Notes: generated from the sequence alone by a model not told the origin. DNA of 64,000 bases from Actinomycetales bacterium (GCA_002919305.1 PKFB01000077.1:30651-94650), one strand, 5' to 3'; positions 25,109 to 34,163 are shown, counted from the first letter of the stretch. A program made the numbers and translations.

Positions 25109-27289
25109 TCAGCTGAATGCGAGGACCGCCTCTGGTGGGCCGGGACGCGCCAAGTACCAGCCCTGCCCACAGTCACAGCCCAGGTCGCGTAGTCGTTCCT
25201 CCTGGGCTGAGGTCTCGATGCCTTCGGCGGTGACCGTGAGGTTGAGGGTGTGGGCGAGAGAGACGAGAGTTGAGACGATCTTCTCGTCTACCGGATCGGA
25301 GGCGTCCTCGGGGCGCAGCCCTTCGACGAAGGAACCGTCGAGTTTGAGGGTGTGGACCGGCAGCCGCCGCAGATAGGACAGGTTGGAGTACCCGGTACCG
25401 AAGTCGTCGATGGCGATCCGGATCCCCATCCGTGCCAGTTCGTGCAGCGCGTCCAACGGTGGTCCGGCGCTCCCCATAACCGCGCTTTCGGTGAGTTCCA
25501 GCTGCAGGCAGCTTGGATCCAGCCCGGTCTCGGACAGAATCGCGCTGACGTCACCGACCAATCCACGGTCATGCAGCTGGCGGACCGCGAGGTTGACACT
25601 CACGAACGGCGCCTGCCCTGGGTACTTCTGCTGCCAGCGTTTCGCTTCCCGACAGGCCTCGGCCAACACCCAACGTCCCAGGGGGACGATCAACCCCGTC
25701 TCCTCAGCAAGACCGATGAAGCGGTCAGGGCGCAGCACACCGTGCTGGGGGTGCCGCCACCGCACGAGGGCCTCCACCCCGATCACGGTGCGGTCGGTGA
25801 GCCGGACCAGGGGTTGGTACTCCAGGAAAAACTCGCCGCGCTCCAACGCCCTGGGCATGGTCGCGGACAGCGTGTAGCGGGCCACCTCGCGGGCGTTGCG
25901 TTCCGGGTCGTACAGCGCCCACCGGTTACGCCCGTCAGACTTGGCCCAGTACAGCGTGATGTCGGCGGCCTTCATCACCTCGGCGACGCTGGTGCCGGCG
26001 ACCGGCCGTTCGACCACCCCGATGCTCGCGGAGACCGTCAGCTCATGCCCCGCGATCCGGACCGGCTCCTCCAAAGACCGCAGGGCTGCGTCGGCCACTT
26101 CGATCGCTGACGCGGTGTCCCGGCTCGGCGCCACCAGGATGACGAACTCGTCACCCCCCATCCGGGCCAGCAGGTGCCCGCCGACCGAGACACATTGGAC
26201 AAGCCGGTTGGCGATGGCCACCAGCAGCTGATCGCCGACATCGTGGCCCAGGCTGTCGTTGACCACCTTGAACCCGTCGAGGTCCAGATAGCACACCCCC
26301 ACCCGCAGAGTGGGGTCATCGCTGCGGAGGGCCTCGTTGAGGCGTTCGAAGAACAGGGTGCGGTTAGGAAGCTGGGTAAGGGGGTCGTGGGTGGCCTGGT
26401 GCCGCAGCCGTTCCTGAAGCTGGTGCCGCTCGGTCACGTCCTCGAACATCGCGACCTGGTAGCGCGGGGTGCCGTCCTCGTCCCGGATCAGCGAGGCGGT
26501 CAGGTGGGTCCACACCGCCTGCCCATCGGTCCGCATCAGGCGTTTCTCTAGGAAGATGTGGTCCCGTCCTCCGGCGGCCAGCTCTTGGAAGATCTGCTGC
26601 ATCTCGATGGGCTCGTCCGGATGTCGCAGACTGTTGATGTTCAGCCCGCGCATTTCGTTGACGGTGTAACCGAGCATGCTGGCCAACGCCTGATTGACCT
26701 CCAGGATGCGGCCATCAGGATCGGCGATACCGATCCCAATCGCGGCCCCGGCGAACACCGCCCGGAATCGTGCTTCGCTGGCCCGCAGGGCGTACTGCGC
26801 CTCTTCCCTGGCCAGCAGGACCGCTTGGCGGATGGCTTCCTGTTCGTCCAGGGTGCGGTCCCGCAGCGCCTCGGCGAATCCAGACGCGAGGCTGCCTTGC
26901 AGCATGGCCAGTCGGCTGGCCAGCTCTGCGGCGTCAGGCCCTTCCACATAGGACAAACCGAGCTGCGGCAGCAGCCGGTTCCCCAGCACCGCCACGGTAC
27001 GCCCGAGGGTCTCCGGGCTGGTGAAGTGGGCGTTCACCAAGGTCCTGCCCACTTCGTACCCCACCTGTGGGTCAAAGGTGTCGTCGAGCAGCGCGTCAAT
27101 GATCCGGCCGGCCAGGTCTCTCAGAAAGGACTCCAGCTCGGTGGAGCTCAAGGGCACATAGCTTGTGCCAGCGATCGTTGTGGCCCACACACGCGCGAAC
27201 GTGTCTACGCCGGGCCGGCCCCCGCCCGACGGCAACGCGACCCATCCGCGCCCGCTACCGGCGGGAGTGCGGTGGTCCAGACCAGTCAT
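25109..27289 (-). CDS. PAS-GGDEF-EAL protein (c-di-GMP synthase/phosphodiesterase)
   Basis: A 726-residue cytosolic signalling protein. An N-terminal helical region of about 150 residues precedes a PAS/PAC module (about 170-300), a GGDEF domain with an intact loop RMGGDEFVIL, and an EAL domain with EALVRWRHP, QLELTESAVM, IDDFGTGYSNLSYL, LKLDGSF and AEGIET. The catalytic glutamate and metal-binding acidic residues of EAL phosphodiesterases appear intact. The GGDEF domain lacks the RxxD inhibitory site. It resembles the PAS-GGDEF-EAL architecture common in Streptomyces. Its ATG overlaps the stop of the upstream DUF574 methyltransferase by four bases, so the pair is translationally coupled. Confidence 0.93.
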   Translation of the reverse strand: MTGLDHRTPAGSGRGWVALPSGGGRPGVDTFARVWATTIAGTSYVPLSSTELESFLRDLAGRIIDALLDDTFDPQVGYEVGRTLVNAHFTSPETLGRTVAVLGNRLLPQLGLSYVEGPDAAELASRLAMLQGSLASGFAEALRDRTLDEQEAIRQAVLLAREEAQYALRASEARFRAVFAGAAIGIGIADPDGRILEVNQALASMLGYTVNEMRGLNINSLRHPDEPIEMQQIFQELAAGGRDHIFLEKRLMRTDGQAVWTHLTASLIRDEDGTPRYQVAMFEDVTERHQLQERLRHQATHDPLTQLPNRTLFFERLNEALRSDDPTLRVGVCYLDLDGFKVVNDSLGHDVGDQLLVAIANRLVQCVSVGGHLLARMGGDEFVILVAPSRDTASAIEVADAALRSLEEPVRIAGHELTVSASIGVVERPVAGTSVAEVMKAADITLYWAKSDGRNRWALYDPERNAREVARYTLSATMPRALERGEFFLEYQPLVRLTDRTVIGVEALVRWRHPQHGVLRPDRFIGLAEETGLIVPLGRWVLAEACREAKRWQQKYPGQAPFVSVNLAVRQLHDRGLVGDVSAILSETGLDPSCLQLELTESAVMGSAGPPLDALHELARMGIRIAIDDFGTGYSNLSYLRRLPVHTLKLDGSFVEGLRPEDASDPVDEKIVSTLVSLAHTLNLTVTAEGIETSAQEERLRDLGCDCGQGWYLARPGPPEAVLAFS

Positions 27290-28089
27290 GGTTTCTTGCC
27301 GACTCCGCAGTACCCGGAGTGCCGCTCCGGGTTGTCGTCCACCGCTTCTTCAGGTTCCAGTCGCCAGTCAAGGCCCAGCACCAGCCCGGGCTCAACCAGC
27401 TCGAATCCTTCAAAGAAGCGGGCAATCTCCGCCTTAGTCCGCATCGCCATGGGAGTGCCGGAACGGGCGTACAACTCGGCGACCTTCAAAGGAGTGGGTT
27501 GGGTGTCCGCACTCGCATGTGAGATCACCAGATAGCTGCCCGATGCCAGCGCGTCCCGAAAACGGGCGATGGTTCGCTGTACCTCCTCGGTATCAGGGAA
27601 GAAGTGCAGCAACGCCACAAGCAGCAGCGCAACAGGTTGCCGCAGATCTATCAGGCGTTGCAACTCGGGGTGAGAAAGGATGACCTCCGGTTGCCGAAAA
27701 TCGGCTCGGATGGCCGTAGCATACTCGTTGCCCTTCAGGATGGCACGGCTGTGAGCGACCGCAACAGGGTCGATGTCGACGTAGACCACCTTGATGGTGG
27801 GGTCGACTTGCTGAGCGACCTCATGCACGTTACCGACGGTTGGAATGCCGGAACCGATATCAAGGAACTGTCGGATCCCAGCCTCCACACAGAACCGTAC
27901 GGCCCGTCGCAGGAACGCCCGGTTCTCCTGAAGGGTCTTCGGAAGAAGCGGAAACGTTTCAATGACCCGCCGCCCCAGCTCTCGGTCGACCGCGAAGTTG
28001 TGTGACCCACCGAGGTAGAAGTCGTAAACACGAGCCACGCTGGGTCTTTCAAGATCGATGTCTTCTGGAGCCCAGGATGGTCTCTCCAC
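27286..28089 (-). CDS. DUF574 (Methyltransf_19) S-adenosyl methyltransferase, copy 2
   Basis: A 267-residue homologue of the protein at 15379-16167, sharing RPSVARVYDFYLGGSHNF, RAFLRRAVRFC, IRQFLDIGSGIPTVGNVHE and VVYVDIDPVAVAHS. It is a SAM-binding Rossmann methyltransferase with unknown acceptor. The GTG at 28089 is preferred: AGAGGG lies seven bases upstream and the N-terminus ERPSWAPEDIDLERPS then matches the family. TTG at 28113 is the alternative. It is the first gene of a two-gene operon, its stop overlapping the start of the PAS-GGDEF-EAL gene. Confidence 0.92.
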   Translation of the reverse strand: MERPSWAPEDIDLERPSVARVYDFYLGGSHNFAVDRELGRRVIETFPLLPKTLQENRAFLRRAVRFCVEAGIRQFLDIGSGIPTVGNVHEVAQQVDPTIKVVYVDIDPVAVAHSRAILKGNEYATAIRADFRQPEVILSHPELQRLIDLRQPVALLLVALLHFFPDTEEVQRTIARFRDALASGSYLVISHASADTQPTPLKVAELYARSGTPMAMRTKAEIARFFEGFELVEPGLVLGLDWRLEPEEAVDDNPERHSGYCGVGKKP

Positions 28090-28446
28090 TCCGACACCCT
28101 CTTTCGATGGCAAGCGGCGCCTTACAGGGGGCCGCTGCGATCATACGACCGCGTGACACACCGATACAGTCACTGATACGGCAGCAGGACACTTTTCGTC
28201 TCCAGCCCGAAGATCCGCTAACGAAAAGCCTGACACGTCCGGTATCCGAGCATTATCACCCCCTCGGCAAGCAACAGAGGAGTTAGGTGTTATATGAGCA
28301 TTACCCAACGCGTTGTTCTGTATCCGAACTGCACATCGAGGGGTATAGCGCTGAATGAGGCATCCGACACGGATCGTTGATCAGGTCGCGCATCTGTGTC
28401 CTCCCCGTACAGTCGAGGTACTCACAGACAGTAGGAGACGCGCGCG
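28090..28446. other. Divergent intergenic region; possible short ORF
   Basis: No established gene. An AT-richer stretch (28140-28330) probably holds the promoters of the methyltransferase operon and the CPBP gene. A 28-codon plus-strand frame (28294-28380, beginning MSITQRVVLY) is preceded by AGGAG eleven bases upstream; it could be a leader peptide but has no other support. Confidence 0.35.
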
Positions 28447-29232
28447 ATGCTTTTCGATTACGAAACGGCTCCATGGCATACCGTGTCGGTGACGGGTTCC
28501 TGGGCCGTCCTGGCCATCCTGGCGCTGCTGTACATGGCGGCGATCGAGCCCTTCCTCGGGCGTGCCATGCATACCCGTTTCCTCCACCGGATCCGTACCG
28601 ATCCGTCAGTTCGGATCCGCTACTACCGGATCATCGTGGGGTTCGAATGGGCGATCGCGGCCGCCGCCATCGCTGTTGTCGCCCTATTACCCGGCGTCTC
28701 CTTCGATTCCGGTCTGCCACTGGGCATCCCGCGTTTTCCGCTCTTCGTCATCATCACTCTGATCGCACTTCTGCTGGTCATGGTGGCGAGTGTGATCGCG
28801 GCTCGACGGGTTCCTGAACCTCCTGTCCTCGGCGACGAAGCGGTGGCTGTCCTGCTTCCGCGTACCCGTCGGGAGAAAACGTGGTGGATCGCGGTATCCG
28901 CATCGGCGGGTATCTGCGAGGAACTCGCCTATCGCGGTCTGCTACTGGCGTTACTCGCTGCTTTCTTCCCTGGTTTGCCGGACTGGGGTGTGGTCATCGT
29001 GGGCGCGGCGATCTTCGGCTTCGCGCACCTATACCAGGGAGCCGCGGGTGTGATCGGCACCGGCATGATCGGTTTTCTTCTCGGTGCGATCTATCTGCTC
29101 AGTGGCACATTGCTGCTCCCGATCGTGCTGCACACGCTGATCGATGCCAGAGCCGCCCTGTTGACGACTTCCCAACCTCAGCCGGCGATTTCCCAGTCTA
29201 AGCCGGAGAACGCCGACGGCTTTCACGACTGA
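28447..29232 (+). CDS. CPBP-family intramembrane glutamic endopeptidase
   Basis: A 261-residue polytopic membrane protein of the CPBP (Abi/CAAX protease) family. Motif 1 is CEELAYRG (E158, E159, R163), motif 2 is FGFAHLYQG (H194) and a third His lies in LHTLIDA; these form the active site of Rce1-type proteases. About seven hydrophobic segments. Bacterial members process peptides or protect against bacteriocins; the substrate here is unknown. TAGGAGAC precedes the ATG. Its 3' end overlaps the convergent permease gene by 35 bp. Confidence 0.9.
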   Translation: MLFDYETAPWHTVSVTGSWAVLAILALLYMAAIEPFLGRAMHTRFLHRIRTDPSVRIRYYRIIVGFEWAIAAAAIAVVALLPGVSFDSGLPLGIPRFPLFVIITLIALLLVMVASVIAARRVPEPPVLGDEAVAVLLPRTRREKTWWIAVSASAGICEELAYRGLLLALLAAFFPGLPDWGVVIVGAAIFGFAHLYQGAAGVIGTGMIGFLLGAIYLLSGTLLLPIVLHTLIDARAALLTTSQPQPAISQSKPENADGFHD

Positions 29233-29992
29233 TCCTGACCGCTTTCTGGATCTGTTCTTGGTTCCCCACGTTCTCCGTCGAGATCAGGATCGCCGCGACG
29301 ACCTCAATACAGACCGTGATAGCGATGGATTCCGCCGCCAGGAGAGCGATGAGAACCAGAACCTGTACGGCTCCGGCTTCAATCGGATTCGCACCTCCTA
29401 ACAACATGCCCACGAATGTGCCGGGCAGCGTCACCAAACCGACCGTACGGGTTTGATCCAACGCCGGTACCAATGCCTTAGCGGCCGCGTCCCGGCACAT
29501 CAGGATCGTCGCCTCCCGGGATGCCAGCCCCAGAGCCAGCGCCGCTTCCCTCTCGCCTCGCCGGTTCCGCAACGCATCGAGAGCGCGTTGCCCGGCGAGG
29601 GCGGTGACGGTCATCGCGCCACCAAGTGGGATGCCTCCCACCGGAATCAGCTCCAGTCCCTCCGGCTGGATCGCCCGAGTCAGCAACAACACGCCCAGAG
29701 TCGGGATCACCCCGGCCGCGATCGGTAACGCTGCCCAGTACCCTCGACGCTCGGCCCGCATCCGACCGGCGCTGGTGGCGGTGGCCACCGTGAACATCAC
29801 GGCGAGGAACGTGATGGTCCACGGCACAGGGCGGACGATCACCACCACGATCGCAGAAACGACATTCAGCTGCGGAACGGCCCGCACCGTAGCCGTCAGG
29901 ACGGCGCGTGCGTGCCCGAGTTGCGCAACGAGCGACATCCCGACGGGGCTGAGCGTAAGCAGGACACCGGCGAAGAGAAGCGGAAAGCTCAC
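29198..29992 (-). CDS. UPF0014/FetB-like ABC permease without ATPase partner
   Basis: A membrane protein of the UPF0014 (YbbM/FetB) family, with about seven hydrophobic segments and the family signature LDQTRTVGLVTLPGTFVGML followed by LGGANPIEAG. FetB works with the ATPase FetA in iron export or metal homeostasis; no ATPase gene is adjacent here, so it is an orphan or pairs with a distant partner. The GTG at 29992 is chosen because the first membrane segment begins directly after it and it leaves room for a promoter divergent from the esterase gene. ATG at 30103 would add a polar 37-residue extension. Confidence 0.78.
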   Translation of the reverse strand: MSFPLLFAGVLLTLSPVGMSLVAQLGHARAVLTATVRAVPQLNVVSAIVVVIVRPVPWTITFLAVMFTVATATSAGRMRAERRGYWAALPIAAGVIPTLGVLLLTRAIQPEGLELIPVGGIPLGGAMTVTALAGQRALDALRNRRGEREAALALGLASREATILMCRDAAAKALVPALDQTRTVGLVTLPGTFVGMLLGGANPIEAGAVQVLVLIALLAAESIAITVCIEVVAAILISTENVGNQEQIQKAVRISRESRRRSPA

Positions 29993-30125
29993 GGAGACAG
30001 TCCGATCTTCATATCTCGCTGGCCAGTCACGATGGGCGGCTGAAGCTCTAGTCTCGAACGTCGTGGTCCGGGAAGCCTGGTCTCGGACCTCAGAGACCCT
30101 CACCCCGATCCGTTGGGAGAGTTTG

Positions 30126-31091
30126 ATGCCCTTAACCGACCTGCCGTTGGAGGAGCTGCGTTCCTACCGGCCTGCCCGCAGCGAACCCGATGATTTCGAC
30201 ACGTTCTGGAAACAAACCCTGGACCAAGCCCGGGCCCGGCAGTGGCCGGCACGGTTCACCGATGTGGACACGGGTCTGGTCACGGTGACGGTGTCGGATG
30301 TGGAGTTCGCTGGCTATGAGGGTGAGCCGGTGAAGGCCTGGCTGATCCGCCCTGCAGGGCACTCCGATCCGTTGCCGTGTGTGGTGGAGTACCCCGGGTA
30401 CGGCGGTGGCCGCGGCCTTCCCTTGGAATCGCTGCTATTCAGCGCGGCAGGCTACGCGCACCTGGTCATCGACATCCGAGGTCAGGGGGCTTCCTGGCGT
30501 ACCGGCTCCACCCCTGATCCCTACGGCTCCGATGCGCACTTCCCGGGGTTCATGACCAAGGGAGTGCTGGACCCAGCGACCTATTACTACCGACGGGTGA
30601 TCACCGACGCGGTGCAGGCGGTGGCCGCGGTACGGAGCCACCCCGCCGTGGACCCGCAGCGGGTCGCGGTCATCGGCGGCAGTCAGGGAGGCGGTTTAGC
30701 GCTGGCTGTGGCCGCCTTAGTTCCTGATCTCGCGGCGGTCGTGTCGGACGTCCCGTTCCTGTGTCACTACCGGCGGGCCTGCCAGATCGCCTCGGAGGGC
30801 CCGTACCTGGAGGTGGCGCGGTATCTGCGCACCCACCGCGACCGGATCGCGCAGGTGTTCAACACATTGGACTACTTCGACGGCGTGAACTTCGCCGCCC
30901 GTGCCACCGCTCCGCTCCGGATGACCGTCGCGTTGATGGACGATGTGTGCCCGCCCTCCACAGGATTCGCCGCGTACCACCACTACGCCGGGCCTAAAGA
31001 GATCGAGGTGTGGGAGTACAACGGCCACGAGGGAGGCCAGGCCTTCGAAAGCCAGGGGCGTCTGGAGTTCTTGCGGCGCCACCTGGCCTGA
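30126..31091 (+). CDS. Acetylxylan esterase / cephalosporin-C deacetylase (CE7)
   Basis: A 321-residue alpha/beta hydrolase of carbohydrate esterase family 7. The catalytic triad is visible: Ser186 in GGSQGGG, the acid in MDDVCPP (residue 272 or 273) and His301 in NGHEGG. RGQG and the WLIRP/VVEYPGYGGG segments are typical of CE7, which removes acetyl groups from xylo-oligosaccharides and cephalosporin C; no signal peptide is present, so it probably acts in the cytoplasm on imported oligosaccharides. GGGAGAG precedes the ATG at 30126; the frame is open to 29604 but that stretch is the antisense of the permease gene. A stem-loop followed by TCTTTA ends the gene. Confidence 0.92.
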   Translation: MPLTDLPLEELRSYRPARSEPDDFDTFWKQTLDQARARQWPARFTDVDTGLVTVTVSDVEFAGYEGEPVKAWLIRPAGHSDPLPCVVEYPGYGGGRGLPLESLLFSAAGYAHLVIDIRGQGASWRTGSTPDPYGSDAHFPGFMTKGVLDPATYYYRRVITDAVQAVAAVRSHPAVDPQRVAVIGGSQGGGLALAVAALVPDLAAVVSDVPFLCHYRRACQIASEGPYLEVARYLRTHRDRIAQVFNTLDYFDGVNFAARATAPLRMTVALMDDVCPPSTGFAAYHHYAGPKEIEVWEYNGHEGGQAFESQGRLEFLRRHLA

Positions 31092-31137
31092 CTCCATAGT
31101 GGCCGATGAAGACATCGAACATGACCAATCCGCGCAG

Positions 31138-31164
31138 GTTCGGGGGTCCGGGCGGCCCCCGAAC
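31138..31164. terminator. Terminator between CE7 esterase and DEAD-box genes
   Basis: GTTCGGGGG (31138-31146), 9-base loop, CCCCCGAAC (31156-31164): perfect 9-bp stem followed on the plus strand by TCTTTA. It lies directly between two convergent stops. Confidence 0.78.
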
Positions 31165-31167
31165 TCT

Positions 31168-32496
31168 TTACGCGGCGGGGTCCCGGCGCGGCCGAGGTGC
31201 GCTCCAACGGCTCCGCGGCCGCCGCTCCTGGTTCCGGCTGGGACGGCGTCGGCCGGTTCGACGGTCGCGGTCTGTGTGAGACCAGTCCCGCACGAACGGC
31301 ACTCCACTCGGCTCCCGCGCCCCGGTCAACCGGACCAGTTCCGGATCGGCGACGGCTACCCGGGTGAAGGTGGGGCGTACGCCGGCCCGGCGCAGCAGCG
31401 CGATGGTGCTACGCCGCTGGTGGGGCAGTACCAGCGTCACGACCGTTCCGGTGGCGCCGGCTCGGGCCGTGCGGCCGGCACGGTGCAGGTAATCCTTGGA
31501 GTCGGCCGGTGGATCGACGTGGACGACCAGACTGATCCCATCCACGTGGATGCCTCGGGCCGCCACATCGGTAGCGACCAGGGCTGACAACCGTCCCTGC
31601 CGGAAGTCCGCGAGGGTGCGGGTGCGTACCCGCTGGGTCAGCCCGCCGTGCAGAGCGCCCACCGGCACTCCCATGCTGGTCAGCTGTGCGACGATCCGGT
31701 CGACGGCTTCCCGGGTCCGGACGAACAGGATGGTGCGTCCTTCCCGGTTGGCGATCTGGGCCGTCACCGCCAGTTTGTCGGCCGGCGAAACCAGCAACAG
31801 GTGGTGCTCCATCGTCTCGACCGAGGCGACGGCCGGCGCCACCGAATGCGTGACCGGATCGGTCAAATAGCGCTCAACCAGGGTGTCCACGTCCCGGTCC
31901 AAAGTGGCGGAGAACAGCAGTCGTTGTCCGCCGGCCGGAGTGCGATCCAGCAAAGCGGTGACGGCGGGCAGGAAACCGAGATCGGCCATGTGGTCGGCCT
32001 CGTCCAAGACTGTGATCTCGACCCGGTCGAGAAAACACACACCCTGCTCCACCAGGTCGGTCAGGCGACCGGGAGTGGCCACCAGTAGGTCGACCCCTCG
32101 CCGCAGAGCCTCGGCCTGCCGCCCGAAGGAGGTGCCACCCACCGCGCTTCTGGTCCGCAGGGACAGGGCCCGCCCCAACGGCTCGAGGGCGTCGTGTACC
32201 TGCATGGCCAACTCCCGGGTGGGCACCAGTATCAGGCCCCGAGGCCGATGGGGTTCGGCGCGTCGACCGGCCAGTCGGGCCAGGGTCGGCAATCCGAAGG
32301 CCAGGGTTTTACCGGAGCCGGTCTGGCCCCGCCCCAGAACGTCACGACCGGCCAACGCGTCCGGCACGGCGGCGCTCTGGATCGGGAACGGCGTGGTGAT
32401 CCCCTGCCGCTCCAAGGCGGCCACCAGGGGTTTGGGCAGTTTCAGATCGGCGAATGTCAGTGGGGAAACCGCGTGCAGGCTGACAGAGCTTGGCAA
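31168..32496 (-). CDS. DEAD-box ATP-dependent RNA helicase
   Basis: A 442-residue helicase with the full motif set: Q-motif and FPIQSAAVP, motif I GQTGSGKT, motif Ia PTRELAMQ, motif II DEAD (VLDEADHM), motif III SAT (FSATLD), and motif VI HRAGRTARAG. A basic, Arg/Pro-rich tail follows the helicase core and may aid RNA binding. Roles are RNA remodelling, ribosome assembly or cold adaptation. The start is TTG at 32496, with AGAAAGG at proper spacing; the longer frame to 32568 has no such site. Confidence 0.92.
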   Translation of the reverse strand: MPSSVSLHAVSPLTFADLKLPKPLVAALERQGITTPFPIQSAAVPDALAGRDVLGRGQTGSGKTLAFGLPTLARLAGRRAEPHRPRGLILVPTRELAMQVHDALEPLGRALSLRTRSAVGGTSFGRQAEALRRGVDLLVATPGRLTDLVEQGVCFLDRVEITVLDEADHMADLGFLPAVTALLDRTPAGGQRLLFSATLDRDVDTLVERYLTDPVTHSVAPAVASVETMEHHLLLVSPADKLAVTAQIANREGRTILFVRTREAVDRIVAQLTSMGVPVGALHGGLTQRVRTRTLADFRQGRLSALVATDVAARGIHVDGISLVVHVDPPADSKDYLHRAGRTARAGATGTVVTLVLPHQRRSTIALLRRAGVRPTFTRVAVADPELVRLTGAREPSGVPFVRDWSHTDRDRRTGRRRPSRNQERRPRSRWSAPRPRRDPAA

Positions 32497-32763
32497 ACTA
32501 GACCTTTCTGAGAAGGCGTACCTTGCCAGCGACCGCGGCGATCGAAGAGACCGCGGCCACACACCCACAAGAGACGCCTACATGAACACGGCGCGCTCGC
32601 TGGCGCGCCACGGGATAGACCAATCCATGATAACGGGTGGCATGAGGCCGCTACGGACGGATACTCCAAGCCGTGTCGGTTGCGTCGACAGATAGCACAG
32701 TCGGATAACGCAACCGACGGGCCAGAAAGTTGTGTTCGCCGGGTTCCTGATCGGTGCGGTTAG

Positions 32764-32910
32764 TCATACGTTGAAGATGCTGACACCTCCCGGCCCCACC
32801 AACAGGCCCACAAGGATGAGCACGATGCCCCACAGGAGCCGCCCACGCAGCAGGGAGACTACTCCCGCCACGACCAGTACGACCGCGATGATCCATAACA
32901 GAAAAGTCAT
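32764..32910 (-). CDS. Small membrane protein of the GPGGVSIF type
   Basis: A 48-residue, almost entirely hydrophobic protein: FLLWIIAVVLVVAGVVSLL, then RGRLLWGIVLILVGLLV, ending GPGGVSIFNV. It has two membrane helices separated by a basic turn. I recognise the C-terminal GPGGVSIF motif from very short, widespread actinomycete membrane proteins of unknown role that are easily missed by gene finders. A weak CAGGG lies about 15 bases before the ATG. Monocistronic between the helicase and the metal exporter. Confidence rests on the motif and the uninterrupted hydrophobic pattern. Confidence 0.75.
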   Translation of the reverse strand: MTFLLWIIAVVLVVAGVVSLLRGRLLWGIVLILVGLLVGPGGVSIFNV

Positions 32911-33215
32911 GGTTTTCTAATGCCCTGCAACAGCGGATATGAAACCCGCGTCGGTACCAAGATTCTCTTCGAGGGGATAAGGGCGACATAGCGCGCCACA
33001 GCAGCACTCAAAGATCTGAGAGAATCCGCTCTTCGTCCCGCCCGCACGCCCACGAGTGGCTTTCAATGGTGATCAGGGGCTCTTCTCGGGCACTTCCCCA
33101 CGGATCCCTCCATTCCCCACCAGGGAGCCGGGACCGCAGACCCCGGATCACGTAAACATATAGTAATGTGTGCATGAGTCGGGACGGCGTCACGGAAGGA
33201 CGGAAGGAGCGACCA
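32911..33215. other. Promoter region of CDF transporter
   Basis: No gene seen. An AT-rich island at 33150-33170 holds TATAGT (33159-33164), a plausible -10 element, inside ACATATAGTAATGT (33156-33169), whose ends are ACAT/ATGT. AAGGAG at 33204 is the ribosome-binding site for GTG 33216. Confidence 0.4.
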
Positions 33216-34163
33216 GTGGGCCTGGGACATCATCACGCTGGCGGCCACGTCGCTGACCGTAGGCCGGCCGGGCACGCCGGGGCCCGACACCGGCGTCGCC
33301 TGCTCATCGCCCTCACCATCGTCGCCAGCTTCATGGTGCTGGAAATCAGCGTTGGGTTGTGGACCGGTTCTTTGGCCCTGCTCTCCGACGCCGGGCACAT
33401 GTTCACCGACGTCCTGGGCCTCGCCATGGCGCTCGCCGCCATCCACGTCGCTAGCCGCGCCACAAGCCGACGTGCTCATCGCACCTTCGGGCTCTACCGC
33501 CTCGAGGTCCTCGCCGCCCTCGGGAACGCGATTCTGCTGGGCGGCTTGGCCTGCTATGTGCTCATTGAGGCGGTGAGCCGCTTCAGCTCCCCACCCGAAG
33601 TGCCTTCCCGCCCGATGCTGATCGTGGCGGTCACCGGTCTGGCGGCCAACCTGGTGGCGTTCTGGCTGCTCCGCCCAGGCGCGCAGGAGAGTCTGAATCT
33701 GCGGGGGGCCTACCTGGAAGTGATCGCCGACCTGCTGGGGTCGCTCGGGGTCCTCGTCGCCGCACTCATCATCGAGTTCACCGGATGGCGGTACGCCGAC
33801 CCACTGGTGGCGGTGATCGTGGGGCTGTTCATCCTGCCCCGCACCTACCGCCTCGCCCTATCCGCGCTGCGCATCCTGGTTCAGGCGGCCCCACCCCATC
33901 TCGATGTGGACGCGATCGCCCGCGACCTGTTGGCGGTCCCGGGAGTCACCGGGGTCCACGATCTGCACGTGTGGACCCTGACCTCAGGGATGGAGGTGGC
34001 CTCCGCCCACCTGACGGTGCAATCAGAGCAGGCGGTGGCCGGCGTCCTCGCCGCCGCCCGCGACACCTTGGAAACGGGCTACGGCATTGACCACGCCACC
34101 CTGCAGGTAGAACCGGTGTCGGTCGGGTCAGGAACGACCTGCTGTCGTGACGTGGGGTGGTAA
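33216..34163 (+). CDS. Cation diffusion facilitator (CzcD/ZitB-like metal exporter)
   Basis: A 315-residue CDF-family transporter that exports Zn2+, Co2+ or similar divalent metals by proton antiport across the plasma membrane. The N-terminus is His-rich (GLGHHHAGGH), six hydrophobic segments follow, and the transport site is visible as SLALLSDAGHMFTDVLGL in TM2 and EVIADLLGSLGVL in TM5. The C-terminal cytoplasmic domain has VTGVHDLHVWTLTSG, typical of CDF dimerisation domains. GTG at 33216 is chosen over upstream ATGs because of the strong AAGGAG site six bases before it. Near a pair of thioredoxin-like genes, but in its own unit. Confidence 0.9.
   Translation: MGLGHHHAGGHVADRRPAGHAGARHRRRLLIALTIVASFMVLEISVGLWTGSLALLSDAGHMFTDVLGLAMALAAIHVASRATSRRAHRTFGLYRLEVLAALGNAILLGGLACYVLIEAVSRFSSPPEVPSRPMLIVAVTGLAANLVAFWLLRPGAQESLNLRGAYLEVIADLLGSLGVLVAALIIEFTGWRYADPLVAVIVGLFILPRTYRLALSALRILVQAAPPHLDVDAIARDLLAVPGVTGVHDLHVWTLTSGMEVASAHLTVQSEQAVAGVLAAARDTLETGYGIDHATLQVEPVSVGSGTTCCRDVGW

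Noticed and set aside
29604..30125. N-terminal extension of the CE7 esterase
   Set aside because: It lies antisense to the FetB-like permease, and the ATG at 30126 has a good ribosome-binding site and the family N-terminus.
33156..33169. Metal-regulator operator in front of the CDF gene
   Set aside because: Only four bases at each end are symmetrical, and the segment is better read as a TATAGT -10 region.
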